Source: Bacillota bacterium (GTDB lineage: Bacteria; Bacillota; UBA4882; UBA8346). From it: 64,000 bases of DNA. The position numbers and the translations under genes were made by a program. Below the pieces are notes generated by a model, which saw nothing but the letters and a program-made list of their open reading frames with translations, was not told the origin of the DNA and did not search any database. This document shows positions 43,775-52,367 of the stretch, piece after piece; position 1 is the first letter of the stretch, and every line of letters starts with the position of its first letter. The DNA lies in NCBI GenBank assembly GCA_023429995.1, contig JAEZCE010000093.1, positions 62,001 through 126,000 of the forward strand. The letters are read 5' to 3'.

Positions 43775-45090
43775 AAATCGGCTATATCAATGGAGAACCA
43801 TCACGCCTTAATGAAAAAGTCGTCGATGGCCAATGGATCGGTTATTTAAATGAATATGTGGAACTGGTAAAGATTCCTCCGGTGGCCTTGATAAAATTAT
43901 TCGGGGGTGGGATTCAACATTGGCATGATCATTATCCGGCATCGTTGAACCATTTTGCCGAGGGGTTGGCACAGTTATGCGAAAAATACGGGATTACGAT
44001 TCTTTATTTAAATATACCCTTTATGATTCCCTATCTCTTATTGGCGAGAAACCAAAAGAATTTGGATTTGAAAGTCCTTTTTTTTGCTCATTCGGTTGCC
44101 TCCGAGTTTTGGCTGAAGCTATGGATTGCGGTGGCTCCATTGATCAAACCCTCCGATATACTATTATGTCCAAGCCAAAGCAGTAAAACTGCCATGGTGA
44201 ATATTTCCGACCGCTATCAACACGGCTATTGCCTCCCTCATTGTATTAGGCTGGATAAACCGGGAATGCCCGGCAAGAATCAAAAACATTTAGATATTTT
44301 AGCCATTGGCCGGATTGAAGATGTTAAAAACATCGATTTGGTAATTCGCTGTTTTAAAGCCATCAAATCCCGGCTCAATCATGTGAAATTGACTATTGCC
44401 GGAGAGTATACCGGGAAAAACCAGACTCAAATTCAAAATTATCAACGTCGGATCGATGAACTGATCCGTGAGTATCAACTGGGTTCTTCGGTGAGGCTGA
44501 CTGGTCCAATTTTGGGCCTGGAAAAGAAGTGTTGTTTTCATGAGGCCGACTTGTTGATTAATTTATCGACAGATCCCGGGGAGACTTTTGGTTATAATTT
44601 GATCGAAGCTAAAATATGGGGGTTGCCGGTAGTTTGTACTCGCTGGGACGGATTCCGGGAAGTGGTTGAGGAGTCGGTGGACGGGATGATGATTGACTGC
44701 CGGTGGGATGGACAGATGCCGGAGATCGATTACCAGCAGGCCGTAGATACCTGTATCCGGTTATTAACCGATGAGCCCTATCGGGAAAAGCTGGGGGCCG
44801 GAGCCTTAAGGAATGCTATCAAATATGATTATCAACGGATTATTCCGCAAATAGTCGAAATCATGGCCCATCCTCCTGAGGAGAGCGCCCTGGCGGATGA
44901 ATACCCTGATAATTCTGTTGAAATCGTAAGGAATCCCATTAGCAAGTTATCTGGGATCTACCATCTCTCAAAATTACAATCCTTCAAGTTCCAGGATGAA
45001 ACCCCCCTTTCCGTATTATTACAGGATTATCAAGATTCTTTAGCGGATTGGATGGCAAAAGTGAAGCCAATCATCAGGCATTTTGCCTAG
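43753..45090 (+). CDS. Family 4 (GT-B) glycosyltransferase
   Basis: The 445-aa protein has the GT4 C-terminal donor-binding domain: 'DILAIGRIEDVKNIDLVIRCF', 'LTIAGEYTG' and the EX7E region 'GETFGYNLIEAKIWGLPVVCT'. The N-terminal half contains 'FFAHSVASEFWLKL' and 'LCPSQSSKTAM', which fits an acceptor domain. Its first 22 bp overlap the preceding gene. It would transfer a sugar, perhaps the heptose or amino sugar made by its neighbours. Confidence 0.88.
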   Translation: MLLSRSLKIGYINGEPSRLNEKVVDGQWIGYLNEYVELVKIPPVALIKLFGGGIQHWHDHYPASLNHFAEGLAQLCEKYGITILYLNIPFMIPYLLLARNQKNLDLKVLFFAHSVASEFWLKLWIAVAPLIKPSDILLCPSQSSKTAMVNISDRYQHGYCLPHCIRLDKPGMPGKNQKHLDILAIGRIEDVKNIDLVIRCFKAIKSRLNHVKLTIAGEYTGKNQTQIQNYQRRIDELIREYQLGSSVRLTGPILGLEKKCCFHEADLLINLSTDPGETFGYNLIEAKIWGLPVVCTRWDGFREVVEESVDGMMIDCRWDGQMPEIDYQQAVDTCIRLLTDEPYREKLGAGALRNAIKYDYQRIIPQIVEIMAHPPEESALADEYPDNSVEIVRNPISKLSGIYHLSKLQSFKFQDETPLSVLLQDYQDSLADWMAKVKPIIRHFA

Positions 45091-45195
45091 ATTTCAGGTT
45101 TTAATCCATGGGGTTACGACTTTATCGATATCCTTAAAGAAGATTGCATTTTGAAAAATCAATGATGGGAAAATTAACTTAGGTGGGGAATGGCA

Positions 45196-46188
45196 ATGGT
45201 AAATCAATGGGGTAATTACGACATCGCGACTGGAAAAATATTTAAACTGGGGCCGCTGGAATGTGCGACGTCCAGTTTTATCAATGCGTTGATTCTTTGG
45301 AAAAAAAATTACCGTCTGTTATTACTCAATTATTGGAATGTCGCTTATTACAAAAAATTGTTGTTAGGCTCCAGAAATCTCAATTTATGTTCGCTGCCTT
45401 TTTTATACGGAATCACCATACAAACGCGGCAAGGAAAGATTCAAGATATTGTGGATTTACTTGACCCAAATAATATGGCGATCGTTTTGTGTAAAGGATC
45501 TCAACTGGCTTTCTTTCCGGCCCGATATTTGAGTCACGAAAATTGGGAGGGGGGCTTGGGGCACACGTTTCTATTGTACGGTTATAACGGGCATGAGCGT
45601 TCCTATAAAATCGTTGACGCCATGGCCGATTACTGCGGCAGTGTTCCCACCGCCCAGTTGGAAGTATTAAAAGATCCGGATGGTAATTTATCTTATTTTT
45701 CTTTGAGGTATGATGAATTGGAAGAACCCCGGATCGATGAGATATTCACCAGAGCAACCGCTAATAATTATTTGCTGTATACACAGGAAAAATTAAGTTA
45801 CGGCTATCAATCCTTTGTTTCATTTGCTAATGATATCAGGGAGTGTATCCATTGGGATCCGGCGGTTCGCGATCAATGGTTGGAGTTAAACTGTATAACC
45901 ATTTCTTCTTTAATTAATAACCGTTCGGTGATTTGGAACAGTTTTAAAGAAATAAAGCTTTTGAATTTGGAAGAAGAGCGACTGGTTGAAGAAAAAATTA
46001 ATGTGCTGATAAAAAATTGGAAGTTGCTGGTCTTTTTATTGGTTAAATGTAAGAAAGCCATCAACCAAAACCTTTGTGAAGCGATTGGAGAAAAATTGAA
46101 ATTGATCAATGGGAATGAAGGGGAGATTCTGGGGATACTGTGCGAAGCCGGCCAACGGGTATATCAAGAAAAACAGGTTGCCGGATAG
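45196..46188 (+). CDS. BtrH/C39-like cysteine-hydrolase-fold protein
   Basis: The 330-aa protein has Cys23 ('GPLECATSSFINAL'), His123 ('GGLGHTFLLYGYNG') and Asp141 ('YKIVDAMADY'), the same order and spacing logic as the BtrH-like proteins, but no beta-sandwich tail. A helical C-terminal half ends the protein. AGGTGGGG precedes ATG 45196 by 7 bp; ATG 45190 is the alternative. A carrier-protein gene follows 67 bp downstream, so the two may work together as donor and transferase (inference). Confidence 0.55.
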   Translation: MVNQWGNYDIATGKIFKLGPLECATSSFINALILWKKNYRLLLLNYWNVAYYKKLLLGSRNLNLCSLPFLYGITIQTRQGKIQDIVDLLDPNNMAIVLCKGSQLAFFPARYLSHENWEGGLGHTFLLYGYNGHERSYKIVDAMADYCGSVPTAQLEVLKDPDGNLSYFSLRYDELEEPRIDEIFTRATANNYLLYTQEKLSYGYQSFVSFANDIRECIHWDPAVRDQWLELNCITISSLINNRSVIWNSFKEIKLLNLEEERLVEEKINVLIKNWKLLVFLLVKCKKAINQNLCEAIGEKLKLINGNEGEILGILCEAGQRVYQEKQVAG

Positions 46189-46255
46189 TGTATGGGTGTT
46201 ATAGGGAGAAACCGATAGGGATAATTATCAAACTGTTATCCGGAGGTAGAGTAAG

Positions 46256-46513
46256 ATGAATGAAGAAGCGGAATTAAAAAAAATCGTCAGCGCCATTTTA
46301 ACTGAGGATCATTTGCCTATAGCGGTTGAAACCTTAAATATCGATGAGCCATTGGGCAATGTGGGGTTGCATTCAATCAGTTATATTAAGCTCATTGTTA
46401 AGCTGGAAGAGAAATTTCATTTTGAAATGGATGTTGAAGGTTTAAGTTTTAATAAATCAATAACCATCAGGGACTTGCTGGCGACGATTGAAAAAAGTAA
46501 AGCCGCCGATTAA
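46256..46513 (+). CDS. Acyl carrier protein, atypical (LHS site)
   Basis: The 85-aa acidic helical protein has 'GNVGLHSISYIKLIVKLEEKF', in which the Ser of HSI aligns with the phosphopantetheine Ser of the usual DSL motif. The Asp normally before the Ser is replaced by His. CGGAGGT precedes ATG by 8 bp. It is the third stand-alone carrier in the window and follows a BtrH-like gene. Confidence 0.82.
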   Translation: MNEEAELKKIVSAILTEDHLPIAVETLNIDEPLGNVGLHSISYIKLIVKLEEKFHFEMDVEGLSFNKSITIRDLLATIEKSKAAD

Positions 46514-46566
46514 AAATCATTACAATCTTAATTTGGAATCATTCCATCACGAATGAGAGATGAAAC

Positions 46567-47667
46567 ATGGAACATAATCTGAAAAAACTTCGTCAACAAA
46601 TGGAGCAAGTCAATATGGAGTTGCTCCATTTGTTAAACGAGCGAGCCCATCTAATCCAAGAAATCGGTCTGATCCAAGAGGAAACAAATATCGAATGCTT
46701 TGATCCGCTCCATGAGGCCAAGATGTTTGAAACGTTATTTGCCCATAACCGAGGGCCCATGAGTAATGAAATGTTGAAAGAGGTTTTTACCTCCATTTTG
46801 GCCACTGCCCACCGTCAAATGGGGCTTGAAAGGGGTAAAGAATTACTGATCGCTTCGGAACCGCAGGATCCTTTTTTAAGTGTCCAACAGATTTTTAAAA
46901 TCGGACCGGAGACTCCTTTTTTGATTGCCGGACCTTGCGCCGTCGAAAGGGCGGATTATCTGGAGTCGATAGCCTGTTTTCTTCGTCGGAATCATTTAAA
47001 GTTTTTACGGGGTGGCGCTTTTAAGCCCAGGACTTCTCCATATGAGTTTCAGGGACTTGGTGAAGCGGGTTTAAAGATATTACATGATGTAGGCGCGAAG
47101 TATAACTTATATACCATTACAGAGATAGTTGACCCCCGGGACATCGAGATAGCCTCCAGCTATGTGGATATTTTTCAAATCGGCGCCCGGAATATGCAAA
47201 ATTACGAGTTGCTGAAAGAAGTAGGGCAAGCAGACCGGCCGGTTGTATTAAAACGGGGTTTAAGCGCAACCATTCAAGAATGGATGTTTGCTGCGGAATA
47301 TATCGGGTTGCAAGGGAACCGCAAAATCATTCTCTGCGAGAGGGGTATTCGCACTTTTGAGACGAAAACCCGGAATACACTGGATATTTCTAGCATCGCA
47401 ATTATTAAAAAAGAGACCCGGCTACCGGTAATCGTTGATTTAAGCCATTCTTTGGGCCGCAAAGATATTATTGTTCCCCTGGCCAAAGCCGCATTGGCGG
47501 TAGGGGCCGATGGTTTAATGGTTGAGGTTCATCCTTACCCGGAACTTGCTCTCTCCGATAGTAAGCAACAATTGAATCCCGGTGAATTTCAAGTCCTATT
47601 GGATAATGTTTATAATATCCGGGTACAAGAAAAGGCTGATTCCAATTGCATTAAGGAATTTATTTAA
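46567..47667 (+). CDS. aroA: Chorismate mutase / DAHP synthase fusion
   Basis: The 366-aa protein has an N-terminal AroQ-type chorismate mutase (~1-90, 'LRQQMEQVNMELLHLLNERA') and a type I-beta DAHP synthase ('FLIAGPCAVERADY', 'FLRGGAFKPRTSPYEFQG', 'QIGARNMQNYELL', 'GLMVEVHPYPE'). It matches the Bacillus AroA(G) architecture and length (~358 aa). The synthase starts the shikimate pathway; the mutase makes prephenate or mediates feedback control. Its position at the end of the cluster, just before a strong terminator, suggests co-transcription with it. It could be a primary-metabolism gene, or supply aromatic precursors or prephenate for the U32 proteins. Confidence 0.93.
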   Translation: MEHNLKKLRQQMEQVNMELLHLLNERAHLIQEIGLIQEETNIECFDPLHEAKMFETLFAHNRGPMSNEMLKEVFTSILATAHRQMGLERGKELLIASEPQDPFLSVQQIFKIGPETPFLIAGPCAVERADYLESIACFLRRNHLKFLRGGAFKPRTSPYEFQGLGEAGLKILHDVGAKYNLYTITEIVDPRDIEIASSYVDIFQIGARNMQNYELLKEVGQADRPVVLKRGLSATIQEWMFAAEYIGLQGNRKIILCERGIRTFETKTRNTLDISSIAIIKKETRLPVIVDLSHSLGRKDIIVPLAKAALAVGADGLMVEVHPYPELALSDSKQQLNPGEFQVLLDNVYNIRVQEKADSNCIKEFI

Positions 47668-47726
47668 CCCTGGCATAGAGATACCGATCAGAGCGGTTTG
47701 TGCTGGCGGCATTTAAGTTACTGGGA

Positions 47727-47764
47727 GGGTGAGTCGAAACTGGAAAATCGACTCACCCTTTTTT
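47727..47764 (+). terminator. Strong intrinsic terminator at the end of the biosynthetic block
   Basis: An 11-bp perfect stem (GGGTGAGTCGA with TCGACTCACCC) and a 10-base loop are followed directly by six T. It lies 59 bp after the DAHP synthase gene and marks the likely 3' end of the cluster transcript. Confidence 0.92.
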
Positions 47765-47859
47765 GTGGCTCTTATGATCCTGGCATATACAATTTGGTTG
47801 GGAAAGGAATTGTATCAAAGAAGTTACAGGGATAAATCAACAATGTATCGGTAAAGTCA

Positions 47860-47926
47860 CCCCTTCCCTGTCCCAGATTACCGCAATCAGAATGAGGGAA
47901 GGGGTGGGGGTTAGGTGAAATAGGCA
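47860..47926. repeat. Dispersed inverted repeat, copy 1
   Basis: CCCCTTCCCTGTCCCAGAT on the left pairs in part with GAGGGAAGGGG on the right, followed by GGGTTAGGTGAAA. The same arrangement occurs at 48564-48633, so this is a repeat family rather than chance. The centre differs between copies. Confidence 0.75.
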
Positions 47927-48252
47927 TTCGGAACGACGCCTCGGCAGGGACTGTTGGTTTTCCACTGGGAAATGATGTTGATTCCATGCCCCAACGTGAA
48001 CGATGGGGCTAGGTATATTAAAAAAGGTTCTAAAGGCCTTTCAGGCCTCGGTGCCGTGTTTTTATTCACGCAGCTTTATCTCCGCGAAACTCCGGGAGAT
48101 TATAAAACCTGCTTTTTATTTTTATACCCTCATGACCCTCCTACCCCTCATGATTATAAATTGTTATCCGATGTTTCGTCGGTTCAAATGATTTTGAAAA
48201 TTTTGGCGAGAGATATGTATTGAAAAAATTAGCCTAAAAGAAGGTAACGGAA

Positions 48253-48335
48253 ACAGGATTAACGGGATTTACAGGATTAAAACCTGGTAAATTGGGCAAA
48301 AAAATAGATCCATAAAATCCTGTGAATCCCGTTAA
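48253..48335. repeat. Inverted repeat of the 'aacaggatt' environmental type
   Basis: ACAGGATTAACGGGATTT plus ACAGGATT on the left faces AATCCTGTGAATCCCGTTAA on the right across ~35 bp. Very similar 'ggattaacgggattaacaggatt' repeats occur in non-coding DNA of many unrelated environmental bacteria (from memory). Their function is unknown. Confidence 0.75.
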
Positions 48336-48563
48336 AGTTCTCTTAGTTAGGCCCGCAGTATAGTTTAACCATGCGGGGCCAGGCTCAAAATATTTATTAT
48401 TTCATCTTATATATTCAACTTTCGTATCTCAAAAAGAAGAATAGAAAAGCTACTTTCCTACAGGTCCTAATAATCAAATTTTTCTTTAGCCTTATTTTGG
48501 GAATATTTTGTAAAATTACATATTCCCCGATGCAGGCTTATTATCACAATCACTCTCAAAGCC

Positions 48564-48633
48564 TCCCCTTCCCTGTCCCAGATGATAGCTTTTTGAAGGA
48601 GGGAAGGGGATTGAGGGGTTAGGTGAAAGAGGC
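48564..48633. repeat. Dispersed inverted repeat, copy 2
   Basis: This is the second copy of the 47860 repeat: CCCCTTCCCTGTCCCAGAT, a variable centre, GGAGGGAAGGGG and GGGTTAGGTGAAA. The arms can form a hairpin of about 10 G-C-rich pairs. Confidence 0.75.
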
Positions 48634-48848
48634 AACTTGATTCCTCCTTACACTTTAGTTTTTGGCTGTCACCTTTACAAATGGTGTCTGGTTTACTCAA
48701 TTATATTAAGCTCAAACTATTTATCTCAACTCATATCGAAGTTTTTTGCCTTTTTTTACGAGGGAAAAGAGGGGCATGAGGTCCACGAGGGCCAAAAAAT
48801 AAATAAGAATGAAAAGGATTGGTTTTTATAGGTAACGATAATGTTTCG

Positions 48849-49142
48849 AGAAATGCAATCACCCAAGGGAGAGACGGAAAAAATGATTGGAGAAATGCAA
48901 TCACCCAAGGGAGAGACGGAAAAAATGATTGGAGAAATGCAATCACCCAAGGGAGAAACGGAAAAAATGTTAGGAGAAATGCAATCACCCAAGGGAGAAA
49001 CGGAAAAAATGTTAGGAGAAATGCAATCACCCAAGGGAGAGACGGAAAAAATGATTGGAGAAATGCAATCACCCAAGGGAGAAATGGAAAAAATGATTGG
49101 AGAAATGAAATCATCCAAGGGAGAAACGGAAAAAATGTTTGG
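48849..49142. repeat. 42-bp tandem repeat (minisatellite), about seven copies
   Basis: The unit begins GAGAAATGCAATCACCCAAG and recurs every 42 bp from 48849 to about 49142, with a degenerate seventh copy. Variants differ at a few positions (GAGACGG/GAAACGG, ATGATT/ATGTTA). Because 42 is a multiple of three, several frames on both strands stay open. One + frame would encode (GEMQSPKGETEKMI)n from ATG 48841, but there is no SD. I regard it as non-coding until shown otherwise. Confidence 0.9.
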
Positions 49143-49384
49143 ATATTCCCAGCGATTACCCGGAGGGATGGAGGTGGTTAATCAGAATTAAAGGTAACGG
49201 GATGATTGGGGTTATTATATGTAAGTTTCGTGTCATTCGTTGATTCTCGAATCAAAACCCGCCCCAGCCTGAAGCTGCCGAAAAGAAGCCGGACATCTCC
49301 AAAAATAAATGAAGATTATCGAAAAAGCTTTCAAAAACGCCCTGTCCTGATGTGTGATATTTCTGTTACTTCATTGCGTCATAG

Positions 49385-49414
49385 TTGACAGGCACTTGGC
49401 ATTCCATATATAAT
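49385..49414 (+). promoter_or_regulatory. Consensus sigma-A promoter for the nucleoside transporter operon
   Basis: TTGACA (49385-49390) and TATAAT (49409-49414) are both exact consensus hexamers with an 18-bp spacer. Transcription would begin near 49421, leaving a ~135-base leader before the BMP gene. The leader includes an ATCAAA/TTTGAT inverted repeat, but I see no known riboswitch core. Confidence 0.85.
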
Positions 49415-49555
49415 GAAATTAGATCAGATGATCAAAAAAAATGTAAAAAAAGGTGTATCCACTTTAAAAGAGGAATAATCAAAATATACTTTGATGGGGG
49501 GCGTTTTGGAAGTTCTTGGTTCGTTTTTGGCAAGCATTTATTAAAAGGAGGTTTT

Positions 49556-50650
49556 TTGAAAGAAATGAGAAAGTTCGCGAAATTAGGGTTGTTGGTTATC
49601 TGTATCGCCATGGTTGTGATGGCGTTCAGCGCTAGTTATGCCGCTGATTCCAAATTTAAAGTCGCATTCATGTATGTGGGGCCCGTCGGGGATGCCGGTT
49701 GGACCTATGCCCATGATCTGGGCCGCAAATATTTGGTCAAACAACTCCCCAATGTTGAAACCACCTATGTGGAATCCGTTCCCGAAGGCGCCGATGCCGA
49801 ACGCGTTTTGGCCGATTTAGCCGAAAAGGGCAATAAGGTAATCTTCGCCACCAGCTTTGGATATATGGATCCGGTGGTCAAAGTCGCCGCCCGTTACCCC
49901 AATGTAGTCTTCATGCACTGCAGCGGCTATAAAACCGCTAAAAACGTCGGGACCTATATGGACCGGGATTATCAAGGACGTTACCTCGGTGGTGTCGCCG
50001 CCGCAAAATATATTAAGAACAACCTGGTTGGTTATGTAGGAGCCTATCCTATTCCTGAAGTTGTCCGTTGCATCAATGCTTTCACTTTGGGCGCCCAATC
50101 CATCAATCCCCAGATTAAAGTGAAAGTTGTCTGGACCAATACCTGGTATGATCCGGCCGCCGAAAAAGCCGCCGCGATGAGTTTGATCAATGCCGGCGCC
50201 GGTCTAATCACCATGAATCAAGATACCCCCGCCGCCATGCAGGCCGCTGAAGAAAAGGGTTTGTTCGCCATCAGCAATGACAGCGACATGCGCGCTTTCG
50301 CCCCCAAATCCATTATCACCGGTCAAGTCGCCGAGTGGGGCCCGTACTATGTCAAAGTTGTGAAATCCGTGATCAACAAGACCTGGAAATCAGGCCAATA
50401 TTGGGGCGGTTTAAAGGATGGAATTGTCGGCCTTTCCCCATACGGTACCTTTGTGTCCGCGGATGTTAAAAAGTTAGTCGAACAGAAAAAACAGATTCTG
50501 ATGAAGGATGATTACGCCGTATTTGCCGGTCCCATCAAAGACCAGAGCGGCGCCGTCAAAATCAAAGCCGGTCAAAAAATGACCGATAACGAGATGTTGT
50601 CCTTCGATTGGTTCGTCCAGGGAATTGAAGGAACCATTCCGAAACAATGA
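49556..50650 (+). CDS. BMP-family ABC transporter substrate-binding protein (nucleoside/purine)
   Basis: This ~364-aa protein has a signal peptide (in 'KFAKLGLLVICIAMVVMAF', cleavage near 'SYA-AD') and a BMP/PnrA-like periplasmic-binding fold: 'VAFMYVGPVGDAGWTYAHDLG', 'FATSFGYMDPV', 'GVAAAKYI' and 'ISNDSDMRAFAP', in parts. No lipobox Cys is visible, unlike many Gram-positive BMP lipoproteins. BMP proteins bind nucleosides or related ligands. AAAAGGAGG ends 4 bp before TTG 49556; ATG 49565 is the alternative. An ATPase and two permeases follow, and purine genes after them, so the ligand is probably a purine or nucleoside. Confidence 0.9.
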   Translation: MKEMRKFAKLGLLVICIAMVVMAFSASYAADSKFKVAFMYVGPVGDAGWTYAHDLGRKYLVKQLPNVETTYVESVPEGADAERVLADLAEKGNKVIFATSFGYMDPVVKVAARYPNVVFMHCSGYKTAKNVGTYMDRDYQGRYLGGVAAAKYIKNNLVGYVGAYPIPEVVRCINAFTLGAQSINPQIKVKVVWTNTWYDPAAEKAAAMSLINAGAGLITMNQDTPAAMQAAEEKGLFAISNDSDMRAFAPKSIITGQVAEWGPYYVKVVKSVINKTWKSGQYWGGLKDGIVGLSPYGTFVSADVKKLVEQKKQILMKDDYAVFAGPIKDQSGAVKIKAGQKMTDNEMLSFDWFVQGIEGTIPKQ

Positions 50651-50659
50651 ATTTCAGCG

Positions 50660-50746
50660 CCCACCGGCCTAAATCCGGTGGGTGGATGAGTTTACCCCAA
50701 TAAAATGAACCGCTGGCGGTAGATGTCATTTGACGGCTACCGCCGG
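50660..50746 (+). promoter_or_regulatory. Two intergenic hairpins between the binding protein and ATPase genes
   Basis: CCCACCGG (50660-50667) pairs with CCGGTGGG (50675-50682), and CTGGCGGTAG (50713-50722) pairs with CTACCGCCGG (50737-50746, one wobble). Neither is followed by a T-run. Such hairpins often protect the upstream binding-protein mRNA, so that it is made in excess over the membrane parts. Confidence 0.6.
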
Positions 50747-50849
50747 TGTTTATGGGTCCCAAATGGTAATTGTTGTTAATCCACTTGATTTTGCAGCGAT
50801 CCTGGGCCGGTATGGCGCCCGGGATCAAAATTGATAAAGGGATGATAGT

Positions 50850-52367
50850 ATGAGTACCATTCCAATGGTTGAAATGATTAAGATCACCAAGAAGTTTCCG
50901 GGAGTTGTCGCCAATGACGGAGTGTCTTTTGCAGTTAAAGCCGGGGAAGTTCATGCTTTACTCGGTGAAAACGGCGCCGGTAAAAGCACCTTGATGAGCG
51001 TCTTAACCGGCCTGTACCGGCCGGAGGCCGGGGAAATTAAAATAAACGGCATCAAAGTTGAGCTGTTATCACCACGGGATGCCGTGCGGAACGGCATCGG
51101 CATGGTCCATCAGCATTTTAAGCTGGTGCAGCCCTTTACGGCGGCTGAGAATATCATGCTGGGACTCAAAGGCCTACAGCAGGTTTATCGGGTGAAAAAT
51201 ATTGAAGCTGAAATATTGGAATGTTCCCAAAAATACGGTTTAGCGATCGAGCCCCATGCCAAGATCTGGCAACTTTCGGTGGGGGAGCAACAGAGAGTCG
51301 AAATCGTCAAGATGTTATTCCGGGGCGCGGAAATCCTTATTTTGGATGAACCCACCGCGGTGCTTACCCCCCAGGAATCGACGGAACTTTATAAGACATT
51401 ACGCAGTATGGCTAATCACGGCAAGGCTGTGATCGTGATATCCCATAAAATGAATGAAGTAATGGAAAATACCGATAGTATCACGGTTTTGCGGGACGGA
51501 AAAAACGTCGGTACCGTAAAGACCAGTTTAACCAGTGAAAGCGAACTGGCTAAAATGATGGTGGGCCGCGATATTATTCGCAAAATAGAGAAGGAAAAAC
51601 CTTTAGCTGGCGCTCAAGTCCTAAAGATTCAAAATATATCCGCCGTCGGCGACCGGGGACGCTTAACCCTGAAAGAGGTTTCGCTGGATATTAAGGCCGG
51701 GGAAATTCTGGGTATCGCCGGTGTGGCCGGCAATGGCCAAAAGGATTTGGCGGAAGCCATTGCCGGGCTAAGGCATGTCAAATGCGGCCGGATTTTCATC
51801 GGCAAGCGCGATTGCACCGGAACCAACAGCCAGAAATTAATCGACGCCGGGGTCAGTTATATTCCGGAAGACCGGATGACCACCGGACTGGTCCCCAATT
51901 TAAACGCCTTTGAAAACATGGTCCTGAAGAGTTACCGCAAGATGAAGGGCTGGTTTATTAATTGGAATAAAATCCGCGGCATCACCAATGAACTCATTGA
52001 ACGGTTCGATATCAAGGTTTCCAGTCCCAATTATCCCATCAAGATGATGTCCGGCGGTAATTTGCAGAAATTGTTGCTGGCCAGGGAAATCGAATCCAAT
52101 CCCAATTTAATCATAGCCGTTTACCCCATGCGGGGCCTGGATATCGGGGCGACCGAAAGCATCCGCAAACTGTTGTTGGAACAACGGAAGTCGGGAAAAG
52201 CGATTTTGCTTATTTCCGAGGAACTGGAAGAGCTCTTTGAGCTTTCGGACCGGATTGCGGTGCTTCATGCCGGTGAAATCATGGGGGTAGTCAATCCCAC
52301 CGAGACAACTATCGAAGCCTTAGGATTGATGATGGCTGGGAAAAGGATGATGGAGTGTAATGCGTAA
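50850..52367 (+). CDS. ABC transporter ATP-binding protein, tandem ATPase (nucleoside uptake)
   Basis: The 505-aa protein has two ABC domains. The first has Walker A 'GENGAGKST', signature 'LSVGEQQRVE' and Walker B 'ILILDEPTAVL'. The second has a degenerate Walker A region ('GVAGNGQKDL') and signature 'MSGGNLQKLL', as in sugar/nucleoside ABC ATPases (RbsA/YufO type). It energises uptake with the BMP protein and the two permeases. The end overlaps the next gene by 8 bp. Confidence 0.93.
   Translation: MSTIPMVEMIKITKKFPGVVANDGVSFAVKAGEVHALLGENGAGKSTLMSVLTGLYRPEAGEIKINGIKVELLSPRDAVRNGIGMVHQHFKLVQPFTAAENIMLGLKGLQQVYRVKNIEAEILECSQKYGLAIEPHAKIWQLSVGEQQRVEIVKMLFRGAEILILDEPTAVLTPQESTELYKTLRSMANHGKAVIVISHKMNEVMENTDSITVLRDGKNVGTVKTSLTSESELAKMMVGRDIIRKIEKEKPLAGAQVLKIQNISAVGDRGRLTLKEVSLDIKAGEILGIAGVAGNGQKDLAEAIAGLRHVKCGRIFIGKRDCTGTNSQKLIDAGVSYIPEDRMTTGLVPNLNAFENMVLKSYRKMKGWFINWNKIRGITNELIERFDIKVSSPNYPIKMMSGGNLQKLLLAREIESNPNLIIAVYPMRGLDIGATESIRKLLLEQRKSGKAILLISEELEELFELSDRIAVLHAGEIMGVVNPTETTIEALGLMMAGKRMMECNA

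Larger units (their letters stand above)
47765..49384. other. Gene-poor repeat region
   Basis: This 1.6-kb stretch has no open frame with an SD, a recognisable domain or coding-like composition. It holds three dispersed inverted repeats (47860-47926, 48253-48335, 48564-48633) and a 42-bp tandem repeat (48849-49142). It separates the biosynthetic cluster from the purine island, and may be a site of past insertions. Confidence 0.7.

Noticed and set aside
36622..47667. AHBA/kanosamine-type aminoshikimate pathway (DegT, Gfo/Idh, HAD, DAHP synthase)
   Set aside because: No dehydroquinate synthase or dehydratase is present, the HAD protein has GmhB zinc motifs, and the DAHP synthase is the Bacillus-type mutase fusion.
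48731..49118. Reverse-strand open frames rich in Phe/Leu/Pro over the tandem repeat
   Set aside because: They exist only because the 42-bp unit is a multiple of three and contains no stops; there is no SD or known domain.
48849..49142. CRISPR array
   Set aside because: Units are contiguous with no unique spacers and there are no cas genes.
49385..49555. Longer N terminus of the BMP protein starting inside the promoter region
   Set aside because: It would start on the -35 hexamer and put ~57 residues before a clear signal peptide with its own SD.
49415..49555. Purine riboswitch in the transporter leader
   Set aside because: No conserved purine-aptamer core or three-way junction could be recognised; the same holds for the gap before xpt.
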